From assembly GCA_015069135.1 (NCBI GenBank), contig SVJE01000005.1, positions 124,001 to 188,000 on the forward strand: DNA of 64,000 bases, in the 5' to 3' direction. The translations under genes and the position numbers were made by a program. The notes beneath the pieces were generated by a model. That model was not told where the DNA came from. It saw only the letters and a list, made by a program, of their open reading frames with translations, and ran no database searches. The stretch is from Oscillospiraceae bacterium. Its GTDB lineage: Bacteria > Bacillota > Clostridia > UBA1212 > SIG427. This document shows, piece after piece, positions 6,575 through 14,493 of this stretch (the stretch's first letter is position 1; the number at the start of each line of letters is the position of its first letter).

Positions 6575-9202
6575 TTATTTTCTCTGCATGGCCTTCTGCT
6601 TAAGCGAATACAGTACATTCATAGCTTCAATAGGTGTCATAGCTTGTACATCTATACGTTTAAGTTCCTCTAAAATCTCATCCTGAGAAGCTTGTGTTAC
6701 TGCATACTGGAATAAATCAAGCTGTCCCTCGCCACCACTCTTCTTATTTGAGCGCAGTTTTGCTACTTTAAGTTCTTTTCTGCTTATATCCTGCTCCTCC
6801 AAAGTGGCAAGAATTTCTTTTGCCCTAATTGTTACCGCATTTGGAATACCTGCTAAAGCTGCAACAGAAATACCATAACTTCCATCTGCTCCACCACGTT
6901 TTACCTTTCTCAGGAACACAATTTCGTCACCATTTTTGTTAATAGAAACACAGTAATTCTTAAGTCCCGGTATTTTACCCTCAAGTTCAGTAAGCTCATG
7001 ATAGTGAGTAGCAAACATGGTACGGCTACCTAATTGTTTTACCACATACTCAAGAACAGACCAGGCAATACTGAGGCCGTCAAAAGTACTTGTTCCTCGT
7101 CCGATTTCGTCTAAAATCAACAAACTTCGCTCGGTAGCATTCAGTAAAATATTAGCAACTTCACTCATTTCAACCATAAATGTACTCTGTCCTGATGCAA
7201 GGTCATCAGAAGCTCCTACTCTGGTAAAAAGCTTATCAACCACGCCAATTTTCGCATAAGATGCAGGCACAAAGCTTCCGGCCTGAGCCATTAATACAGT
7301 TAAAGCTGTCTGTCTCATATATGTAGATTTACCTGCCATGTTAGGACCGGTTATAACCAAAAGATTGTTTTCTTCTGTATCAAGTAATATATCGTTAGCA
7401 ACATATTCTCCTGCCGGTACTGTCTTTTCAACAACAGGATGTCTGCCATCTTTTATCACAAGGTCTGTCCCCACGTGAATTTCAGGACAGCAATAATTTT
7501 CACGATCTGCCACTTCAGCAAAAGAAGCAAGCACATCAATTTCAGACAATTTAAGGGCTGTAGCTTTGAGTCTGGCAACTTCTCCCGCCACAGTTTCACG
7601 AATTTTCACAAATAACTCGTATTCTAATTTTACAAGCTGCTCCTCCGAACCCAAAATCTCATCTTCCATGGATTTTAGTTCTTCTGTTATGTATCTTTCA
7701 CAATTTGTAAGTGTTTGTTTGCGGATATATCTATCCGGGACCTGACCTATATAAGACTTTGTTACTTCAAGATAGTAACCAAACACCTTATTGTATCCAA
7801 TTTTAAGCTTTGGTATACCTGTTTCTTCTTTTTCCCTCAACTCTAAGTCAGCCAGCCAATCTTTGCCGTTTTTCGCTGCATATCTGCAGCGATCAACGTC
7901 TTCATTAAAACCTTCTTTAATTATATCGCCACCTGTAATCTGTACCGGTGGATCATCTTTAATTGCATCAGTTATAAGTTGACATATTTCTGTCAGTTCA
8001 TCAAGACCGTTATATATATCTGTTGATAGTGGGGACAGACACCCACTTAAAATTTCCTTAATGTATGGAATCTGATTCAAAGATTGTCTTAAAGAAATCA
8101 TATCCCTCGCATTCATGGACCCAAGAACAGCTTTTGCAGTAAGTCTCTCAATGTCATAAACACCTGACAAAAGTTCTCTAAGCTCACTTCTTACCATAAA
8201 CTTATCTTTAAGTTCCCCTACACTTTCGTGTCTTGCTTTAATAGCATCAGCATCAATAAGAGGCTGTTCAATCCACTTCCTGAGTAAACGACCACCCATA
8301 GAAGTCTGGGTTCTGTCAAGCACCCACAGCAAAGATCCCTTACGGGCCTTTTCACGAAGAGTCTCTGTAATTTCGAGATTTCTTCTGGAAGCTGCGTCTA
8401 TAGCCATAAACTCTTCAGCTTTGTAAAAATCAATCTTTAATATATGATCAAGATTTGTTTTCTGTGTTTCAGTCATATATGAAAGCAAGGCACCTGCAGC
8501 ATTTATGGAAATGTCATATTCAGACATTTTGCGGTTTTTTTCAGTGTGAGAAGCAACTAAAGCAGATGCTTTATTGAATTCAAAGCCTTCTTCGCCAAAG
8601 AAACCAACATATGCACCAGTGATAGCAGAAATTCTTTTGGACAACATCTCTCTGTTTTCAGCATCAGCGTTGATTATAATTTCCGAAGGACTGAACTTTG
8701 CAGTTTCATCTAACAAATGGTTAAGAGTATTGCCTATAGTCAGTGAAGTACAATGCATTTCACCGGTAGATAAATCCGCAGCTGCAACACCATACAACCC
8801 CCTGGTACTGTATATAGACATGATAAAATTATTCATGTTTTTATTGAGCATTTGCTCATCTGTAACAGTTCCGGGAGTATAAATTTTAATTATATCCCTT
8901 TTTACTATACCTGTTGCAGTGGAAGGATCCTCCATTTGCTCACATATCGCAACCTTATAACCCTTAGATATTAATCTGCTGATATATGAAAGAGAGGCAT
9001 GATAAGGAATGCCACACATAGGAGCTCGCTTTTCCAGACCGCAATCTCTTCCGGTTAAAACAAGTTCCAATTCTCTGGCAGCCACTTCTGCATCTTCAAA
9101 AAACATCTCGTAAAAGTCTCCGAGACGGAAAAACAAAATAGCATCCTTACTTTTTTCTTTTATTTCAAGATATTGCCTCATCATAGGCGTTAACTCGCCC
9201 AT
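6575..9202 (-). CDS. mutS: DNA mismatch repair protein MutS
   Basis: Mismatch-recognition ATPase of 875 residues, standard for MutS1. The N-terminal mismatch-reading motif is GDFYEMFFEDA (Phe-x-Glu). Connector, lever and clamp regions follow, then the ABC-type ATPase with Walker A TGPNMAGKSTYMRQ, DEIGRGTSTFDG and TMFATHYHEL. The C-terminal helix supports dimerisation. It lies 25 bp upstream of mutL and downstream of ylbF in one transcription direction. The lever region contains the only inverted motif copy found inside a gene (8031-8044; antisense translation SGCLSPLS). A degenerate sense copy (HVGTDLVIKDG) is near 7461-7472. Confidence 0.97.
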   Translation of the reverse strand: MGELTPMMRQYLEIKEKSKDAILFFRLGDFYEMFFEDAEVAARELELVLTGRDCGLEKRAPMCGIPYHASLSYISRLISKGYKVAICEQMEDPSTATGIVKRDIIKIYTPGTVTDEQMLNKNMNNFIMSIYSTRGLYGVAAADLSTGEMHCTSLTIGNTLNHLLDETAKFSPSEIIINADAENREMLSKRISAITGAYVGFFGEEGFEFNKASALVASHTEKNRKMSEYDISINAAGALLSYMTETQKTNLDHILKIDFYKAEEFMAIDAASRRNLEITETLREKARKGSLLWVLDRTQTSMGGRLLRKWIEQPLIDADAIKARHESVGELKDKFMVRSELRELLSGVYDIERLTAKAVLGSMNARDMISLRQSLNQIPYIKEILSGCLSPLSTDIYNGLDELTEICQLITDAIKDDPPVQITGGDIIKEGFNEDVDRCRYAAKNGKDWLADLELREKEETGIPKLKIGYNKVFGYYLEVTKSYIGQVPDRYIRKQTLTNCERYITEELKSMEDEILGSEEQLVKLEYELFVKIRETVAGEVARLKATALKLSEIDVLASFAEVADRENYCCPEIHVGTDLVIKDGRHPVVEKTVPAGEYVANDILLDTEENNLLVITGPNMAGKSTYMRQTALTVLMAQAGSFVPASYAKIGVVDKLFTRVGASDDLASGQSTFMVEMSEVANILLNATERSLLILDEIGRGTSTFDGLSIAWSVLEYVVKQLGSRTMFATHYHELTELEGKIPGLKNYCVSINKNGDEIVFLRKVKRGGADGSYGISVAALAGIPNAVTIRAKEILATLEEQDISRKELKVAKLRSNKKSGGEGQLDLFQYAVTQASQDEILEELKRIDVQAMTPIEAMNVLYSLKQKAMQRK
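8031..8044 (+). repeat. Inverted dispersed motif copy in mutS
   Basis: GGGGACAGACACCC on the plus strand, opposite to the coding direction, so the gene reads GGTGTCTGTCCCC (Gly-Cys-Leu-Ser-Pro). It is the only exact copy in a gene with this orientation. Confidence 0.9.
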
Positions 9203-9234
9203 CAGAATCCCACCTTTACTGCAAATTTTTTCAT

Positions 9235-9248
9235 GGGGACAGACACTG
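9235..9248 (+). repeat. Dispersed motif copy between ylbF and mutS
   Basis: TTTTTTCAT followed by GGGGACAGACACTG, the full intergenic form. It lies in the 48-bp gap between the ylbF-like stop and the mutS start. Confidence 0.9.
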
Positions 9249-9250
9249 CC

Positions 9251-9640
9251 TTAGTGACAGCCACCACAACTACTACAATCGCCACCGCAGGAAGAACCAT
9301 TAAGCTGACCATCAATATTAAATTGAATAATTTCATTAACAGTCTTCATCATCACTTCAAAATTCTGTCTTGCTTCAAAATACTTCTGAGTAACTTCGTA
9401 ATCAGTAAGTTCATTCTGTTTTGCCAACAATGCATCACGTGCTGCTTCCAAATCAGCCTGAGTTACATCTTCTTTACCTGAAATTTTCACCATTTCAGTC
9501 TGAAGATCTCTAAATTCCTTCATGAGAGTCTGTGACTTTTCATCAGCCAATACTGCCTTTTCACTGTCTCTCCATTCTGTAAACTGTTTGCTTTCTGCAA
9601 TAGCTTCACCTAATCTGGTTGCTGCTTCTACATAATCCAT
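9251..9640 (-). CDS. YlbF/YmcA family regulator with cysteine-rich tail
   Basis: A 129-residue, largely helical protein of the Com_YlbF family (PF06133). In Bacillus subtilis, YlbF, YmcA and YaaT form an Fe-S-carrying complex that tunes RNase Y and is needed for competence, sporulation and biofilm formation. Helices span about residues 1-110 (AATRLGEAIAESKQFTEWR and LMKEFRDLQTEMVKI). The tail SSCGGDCSSCGGCH has four cysteines and a histidine and could ligate a metal or Fe-S cluster. The gene sits between miaB and mutS, a common clostridial arrangement. I cannot tell which paralogue it represents. Confidence 0.85.
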   Translation of the reverse strand: MDYVEAATRLGEAIAESKQFTEWRDSEKAVLADEKSQTLMKEFRDLQTEMVKISGKEDVTQADLEAARDALLAKQNELTDYEVTQKYFEARQNFEVMMKTVNEIIQFNIDGQLNGSSCGGDCSSCGGCH

Positions 9641-9672
9641 AATAAAATCTCCTTCTGTTTAAATAAAATATT

Positions 9673-11178
9673 TTATATTAATTTTCCACCAAGAGACCAG
9701 GTCTGTACCTCGTCAATCTCAACGGTAACTATCTCACCAATACAGTGTCTGTCCCCAACAAAATTCACAATTTTGTTGCCTTGAGTTCTTCCGGTAAAAC
9801 GCTCCGCATTAGTACGGCTGTAACCATCAACCAACACTTCAACCTTTTTTCCCATATATGTTTCGTTTATCTCACGATCAATTCCGTTCTGAAGGGCCAG
9901 CAACCGTTCAAAACGTTCTTTTACCACTTCTGACGGCACCTGATTTTCCCATTCCGCTGCAGGAGTACCTTTTCGTTTTGAATAAATAAAAGTAAATGCC
10001 ATATCATAGCGAACCTTTTTCACCAAATCCAGGGTCTGCTCAAAATCCTCATCGGTTTCGCCCGGAAAACCAACAATAATATCTGTAGAAAAAGCTATAT
10101 CCGGAATCTTGGATCTGACTTTATCTATTATTTCCATATATTTTTCCGCTGAATACTTACGGTTCATTTTACCAAGAAGTCTTGTACTGCCTGACTGAAC
10201 CGGAAGATGAAGCTGACGGCAGATTTGAGGATTAGATGCCATAACATCTATAAGCTCATCAGATAAATCCTTCGGATGTGAAGTCATAAACCTTATACGC
10301 GGAATAGAAGTTTCCCGACATATTAAATCAAGAAGTCCTGCAAAATTCAGCTCATCCTCTTTATCGAGCCCATACGAGTTTACATTCTGACCAAGTAGAG
10401 TTATCTCTTTATATCCCTGTGCCTCTAAAGTTTTGATTTCTTGTAAAATGTCGCTACTGCTCCTGCTTCTCTCTCTACCACGAACATAAGGCACTATACA
10501 ATACGAACAAAAATTGTTACAACCATACATAATTGTGACCCAGGCTTTAATAGAGTCGGCCCTTTTTACAGGAACACCTTCAGCCACCCTGCCATCTAAA
10601 TGCTCTGTGTTATAAACATGCTTTTTATTTTCCATACAGTCTAACAATAATTCAGGAAATGTGTGCTGATTCTGGGTGCCGAATACCAAATCTACATTTT
10701 TATATTTCCGCCTTATTTCATCAACCACATGAGATTGTTCCGTCATACAACCACACACAGCAATAATCATATCCGGATTTTCCCTTTTTGCTGCCTTTAA
10801 TGCACCTAAATGTCCAAAAACTTTTTCTTCAGCATTTTCTCTGACGCAACAAGTGTTAAATATAATTAAATCTGCAGCACTCGCTTTGTCTTCGTCACTT
10901 TGAACCAAAGAATATCCCATTTCAAGTAACATACCTGACAATTTTTCAGCATCGTGTTCGTTCATCTGACAACCGAAATTTCGAACTCTCGCTGTAGGCA
11001 TACGTCCATTTTTATGGTAAAATTCCTGGTTTAGAATGCTAATTTTATGCATGTAATCATATTGCATTTTGATTTCTTCTTCAGGAATATTTATAGTACC
11101 TTTTTTCAATTCACTTTCCTCTTTTCGACAAATTTCGTCATACAGATTAATTTTATCAAAAATGTATGTTTTTATCAA
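9673..11178 (-). CDS. miaB: tRNA-2-methylthio-N6-dimethylallyladenosine synthase MiaB
   Basis: Radical SAM methylthiotransferase converting i6A37 to ms2i6A37 in tRNA. The N-terminal MTTase domain has RNFGCQMNEHDAEKL, CCVREN and CGCMTEQ, the three cysteines binding the auxiliary cluster. The radical SAM core has YGCNNFCSYCIVPYVRGRE (CxxxCxxC). A TRAM domain closes the protein. The 501 residues include the ~60-residue N-terminal extension seen in clostridial MiaB. The start is TTG (11176-11178), overlapping the stop of the upstream small gene as TTGA, with GAGG 5 nt before. An exact motif copy near the C-terminus reads FVGDRHCIGE (9743-9756). Relatives, as I remember them, have the same spacing there without it. 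Confidence 0.96.
   Translation of the reverse strand: MIKTYIFDKINLYDEICRKEESELKKGTINIPEEEIKMQYDYMHKISILNQEFYHKNGRMPTARVRNFGCQMNEHDAEKLSGMLLEMGYSLVQSDEDKASAADLIIFNTCCVRENAEEKVFGHLGALKAAKRENPDMIIAVCGCMTEQSHVVDEIRRKYKNVDLVFGTQNQHTFPELLLDCMENKKHVYNTEHLDGRVAEGVPVKRADSIKAWVTIMYGCNNFCSYCIVPYVRGRERSRSSSDILQEIKTLEAQGYKEITLLGQNVNSYGLDKEDELNFAGLLDLICRETSIPRIRFMTSHPKDLSDELIDVMASNPQICRQLHLPVQSGSTRLLGKMNRKYSAEKYMEIIDKVRSKIPDIAFSTDIIVGFPGETDEDFEQTLDLVKKVRYDMAFTFIYSKRKGTPAAEWENQVPSEVVKERFERLLALQNGIDREINETYMGKKVEVLVDGYSRTNAERFTGRTQGNKIVNFVGDRHCIGEIVTVEIDEVQTWSLGGKLI
9743..9756 (-). repeat. Dispersed motif copy in miaB (GDRHC frame)
   Basis: Coding strand GGGGACAGACACTG read as Gly-Asp-Arg-His-Cys in the TRAM domain, between conserved NKIVNF and IGE. 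Confidence 0.9.
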
Positions 11179-11447
11179 CTTAACCTCGCAACAAGGGCAT
11201 CTACATCAAGGATATATTCACGTGAACCACCTGCTCCGGGACGACCTACAAGTTTAATAATACCTGCCGCTTCCCATTGTTTAAGATTTTTATAAACGGC
11301 CCTTGCCTGCAAAGGAGGTGAATCCATAGTAAAACTTTTTGCAGTTAAAGCAGATCCTTCCAAAAATTTTTCCATCATCATGTATTTAGTATAATCAGAA
11401 AGTAACTCCATCATATTTAAAAAAGCTTCTTTTTCATTTTTACACAT
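11175..11447 (-). CDS. Small winged-helix-like protein of unknown function
   Basis: A 90-residue soluble protein I cannot assign. The C-terminal half (QARAVYKNLKQWEAAGIIKLVGRPGAGG, given here as a region rather than a motif) resembles a winged-helix recognition helix followed by a glycine-rich wing and a short strand. A small DNA-binding regulator is therefore possible. It overlaps the upstream sigma-factor gene by 8 bp and the downstream miaB by 4 bp, so the three are probably translated together. No membrane segment and no cysteine pair are present. The role may be linked to the sigma factor, but this is only suggested by position. Confidence 0.7.
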   Translation of the reverse strand: MCKNEKEAFLNMMELLSDYTKYMMMEKFLEGSALTAKSFTMDSPPLQARAVYKNLKQWEAAGIIKLVGRPGAGGSREYILDVDALVARLS

Positions 11448-12051
11448 CAGAAAATAACCCTCTTTCTCTAATATCTTTAATAATTTCTCTTAGCCTACGC
11501 AAAGCACGACTTTTCTTAACATATAAAGTTTTTCTATCCATTTCTGTATCTTCCATAATTTGTTCTGTTGTAAAATTGTAGTAATATATCATCATTATCA
11601 AATTGTTATATTCATCAGGAAGATATTTTAACGCCAGATTCAATTCTCTAACATCGGCATCAACTATTTCTTCATGCCAATCTTCATTAAACACAAAGTT
11701 AGGATCACCATAATATTTTCCTGTTAAATCCTCATTAAAATCAGATAATTCTTCGTGTTTAGAACTGGCTGAGTCAACCATATTCAAAGCACATTGTTTA
11801 CTTACCATCATCAGAAAATGTGCTTCTTTAGGAGTGTATTTATATTCCATCAATTGGCTGAGACGTTCATCTTTTGATGCCAATTTAAAGAATGCATTAT
11901 GTACTGCATCTTCTGCCCGAGCATGATCATGGAGTACAGATAGTGCGGTACGATACATAACACCCTGATACTTTACGTAAACATATTTAAAATATTCCGC
12001 AGCATCTGCATCCTCAATAAGAGAAAGATAAAACAGTAAATTATACGTCAT
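11440..12051 (-). CDS. Sigma-70 family (ECF-like) RNA polymerase sigma factor
   Basis: About 203 residues with region 2 (YQGVMYRTALSVLHDHARAE, DAVHNAFFKL) and region 4 (LALKYLPDEYNNLIMMIYYY, TTEQIMEDTEMDRKTLYVKK), the minimal two-domain layout of ECF-type sigma factors. The spacer between them is long and acidic. I take the ATG at 12049-12051 with GGAGGTGG just upstream; a GTG two codons earlier would overlap that site. No anti-sigma factor with a membrane helix is adjacent. The next gene encodes a small winged-helix-like protein instead. Target promoters cannot be predicted. Confidence 0.85.
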   Translation of the reverse strand: MTYNLLFYLSLIEDADAAEYFKYVYVKYQGVMYRTALSVLHDHARAEDAVHNAFFKLASKDERLSQLMEYKYTPKEAHFLMMVSKQCALNMVDSASSKHEELSDFNEDLTGKYYGDPNFVFNEDWHEEIVDADVRELNLALKYLPDEYNNLIMMIYYYNFTTEQIMEDTEMDRKTLYVKKSRALRRLREIIKDIRERGLFSDV

Positions 12052-12060
12052 AACCACCTC

Positions 12061-13146
12061 CTATACACTTTTTATTTTGACAACAGCACCACTAAATTTT
12101 TCTTTAATATTCTTTATATTAATTTTTTTCTGGCCGATAAATTGAGATAACATTTTTGCCGGTACAGTGATATCTATATTATCTTCATAAAGAGAAAAAT
12201 GTACTGTTTTCCCCATGAATTCAGCATTATGCAATCTAATACCCGAAGATTTCATGTTTCCCAGGATTTTCATAATAAATTTAAAAGCAATCCTGGATTT
12301 AACCATTTCACCAAAAGCGGGATGGTAAGGGCCGGCTACAACTTCACCATCTGTACTTATATTGTCAGAGGACTGTAAACCAACTCTGATAACCCTTATT
12401 CCTGCATTTTCATACATAGGAATCAGTTCAGAACATATTTCTACAGCCGTCTCAAGACTCATAGCTTCATACTCTTTTGAAAAATACATTTTCTCAAGGT
12501 CTGTCCCTCGTATAACAATAGTAGGATATATTCTGACAATATCAGGCTTAAGTTCTATAACCCTTAAGGCCGTCGTGATTTCATCTTTATATGTTGCTCC
12601 AGGAAGTCCCGGCATAGTTTGAATCCCCAAAGAAAATCCATGCTCCTTTATCAAGCCTGCAGCTTTAACGGTATCCTCCGCAAGATGTCCGCGACCACTT
12701 AATTTAAGTACATTATCACACATAGACTGTACACCAAGCTCTATAGTTCTTATTCCATACAGCTTCAGCCTCTCCAAAGCCAGCAAATCAATATAATCAG
12801 GTCTCGTGGAAACACGAAAATCAGGATTGAACCCAAACTTTTCACAAGCATTTCTGGCAGCTTTTAATAAAGGCTCCTGTTCATGCCATGGAATTGCCGT
12901 AAAACTTCCTCCATAAAAAGCCACTTCAACACTTCCGTAATTCTCCACAATCCCGGAATAACTTTCAATCAATTTTATTACACTTTCATATGTAGGAGCT
13001 ACACTTTGTCCGCTTATTTTCCGTTGATTACAAAAACAACAATCGTGAGGACACCCCATATGTGGAACGAAGACAGGTATAATAAGCTTTCTGCCTTTAA
13101 ACCTGTCTTCGTATAATGCTACATTTTCAATATTAATATCAGTCAT
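12061..13146 (-). CDS. Elp3-like radical SAM protein
   Basis: A 361-residue radical SAM enzyme with the cluster motif GCPHDCCFCNQRKISG (CxxxCxxC class) near residue 32, then EVAFYGGSFTAIP and IELGVQSM, matching COG1243 (Elp3-related). It lacks the acetyltransferase domain of true Elp3, as in the short clostridial form. The substrate is unknown, though tRNA wobble-uridine chemistry is a reasonable guess. The ATG is preceded directly by GGTAAA, part of a GGTAAAAT word, without a good SD. The upstream foldase gene ends 14 bp away, so this gene may be transcribed from the pth-mfd-foldase direction. Confidence 0.85.
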   Translation of the reverse strand: MTDINIENVALYEDRFKGRKLIIPVFVPHMGCPHDCCFCNQRKISGQSVAPTYESVIKLIESYSGIVENYGSVEVAFYGGSFTAIPWHEQEPLLKAARNACEKFGFNPDFRVSTRPDYIDLLALERLKLYGIRTIELGVQSMCDNVLKLSGRGHLAEDTVKAAGLIKEHGFSLGIQTMPGLPGATYKDEITTALRVIELKPDIVRIYPTIVIRGTDLEKMYFSKEYEAMSLETAVEICSELIPMYENAGIRVIRVGLQSSDNISTDGEVVAGPYHPAFGEMVKSRIAFKFIMKILGNMKSSGIRLHNAEFMGKTVHFSLYEDNIDITVPAKMLSQFIGQKKINIKNIKEKFSGAVVKIKSV

Positions 13147-13160
13147 TTTACCAATAGAAA

Positions 13161-14405
13161 TTAATCGCTGATTTTAGCTCCGTAATCAGATACTAAAGAA
13201 GAAACTGTCTTGTTTTCTTCAAAGAGCTCAGCTATCTTTTCATCTTTAATATTGGAAAGGTCGTATCCCTTAGCAGCCAAAGCTTCGTCTCTCATCTGCT
13301 TAGTAGCTCTTTCAGTAGCAATTTCTGCTTTAATTGTATTCTTAATACTATCGTTCGCACCTTCTTCTGAATCAACACTGTTATCAAAATCTTCAACTTC
13401 GTTACATCTTATAATGTAATAACCTTTTTCAGCTTCAATAACTTCATATACATTTTCAGCATCTGCTTTTTCCTTTTTTAGTGCCCACTCATCTACTTTT
13501 GTATCTCCTGAAAGACTACCATTGTTGATGGTTGAAATACCGGCAGATTTTGCTGCATTTGTTTCTTCGGATTTTGATTTAATTGTTTCCTCAAACTTCA
13601 ATTCGCCTGACTTAAATTTTGCAAGGTAGTCATCAATTTTTGCCTTAACATCAGCCTTCTCAGCATCCTTCATAGCAACAGATTTTCCATCTTTATCTGT
13701 TGTCATAGTGGACAAGAAGAACTTCTGAACTTTTGCAGTTCTGTAGTCATTTACATTCTCATCGTAAACTTTTCTCATCTCTGCTTCAGTAATATCATAT
13801 TTTTCCTTCATGGAATCCATATACTTTGCAATAACAGTATCCTGTTTAGCATATTCCTTATACTGTTTAGCAGACATCTCTCCACAAACATACTGCAATA
13901 CATCTTCATATGTAATGGAAGAATCATACTGCTGATACACAGAATAATAATAGTTAATCATATAATCAACGTTAGCTTCAACATTGTCAGCTTCTTCTGA
14001 TGTAAGCTTAAAGCCCTTATCTAAAGCAAGCTGATAAGATGCTTTAAATATTCTGAGTTCTTCAAGAGCATTTTCCTGACACAACTGAAGTGCGTATTTT
14101 CCATTTTCATCTTTCTTCGTAAAATATTCTTTATATATTTCTACAGCCTTTTCATCAGATGTTCCTTCAGGAATGTCGATTTCCTCTGAAATATCAGCTA
14201 ATTCAGCATTTAGATAATGAACATACTCATAGTTGTAAAGTTTCTGTCCGTTAAGCTTTGCAACAAAGTTACCTGAAGTAACTAAAACAACGGAAAGAAC
14301 AGAAACAAAAACTACAATTACAGCTAATGAAACAGCAAGAATCGCAACAAATTTATTGTTGTCAAGTGATCCTGTTTTTTTCTTTTTCTTAATTTCTGTT
14401 GACAT
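13161..14405 (-). CDS. PrsA/SurA-type membrane-anchored peptidyl-prolyl isomerase
   Basis: A 414-residue extracytoplasmic foldase. After a basic start (EIKKKKKTG), one hydrophobic helix at about residues 20-45 anchors it. There is no lipobox cysteine, so it is an uncleaved anchor rather than the lipoprotein form of Bacillus PrsA. A SurA_N-like helical chaperone region (NAELADISEEIDIPEG, then YAKQDTVIAKYMDSMKEKY) precedes a parvulin-type domain (about residues 225-350; KSAGISTINNGSLSG, GYYIIRCNEVED). It follows mfd and pth in the same direction, a common clostridial order. AAGGCGG provides the ribosome site. Confidence 0.88.
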   Translation of the reverse strand: MSTEIKKKKKTGSLDNNKFVAILAVSLAVIVVFVSVLSVVLVTSGNFVAKLNGQKLYNYEYVHYLNAELADISEEIDIPEGTSDEKAVEIYKEYFTKKDENGKYALQLCQENALEELRIFKASYQLALDKGFKLTSEEADNVEANVDYMINYYYSVYQQYDSSITYEDVLQYVCGEMSAKQYKEYAKQDTVIAKYMDSMKEKYDITEAEMRKVYDENVNDYRTAKVQKFFLSTMTTDKDGKSVAMKDAEKADVKAKIDDYLAKFKSGELKFEETIKSKSEETNAAKSAGISTINNGSLSGDTKVDEWALKKEKADAENVYEVIEAEKGYYIIRCNEVEDFDNSVDSEEGANDSIKNTIKAEIATERATKQMRDEALAAKGYDLSNIKDEKIAELFEENKTVSSLVSDYGAKISD

Positions 14406-14493
14406 AAAAACAACCGCCTTTTAAATAAATATTAGTAATAACAAAATAACTCTTTGCATTATACAGCATTTTTTAATATTTGACAAATATATT

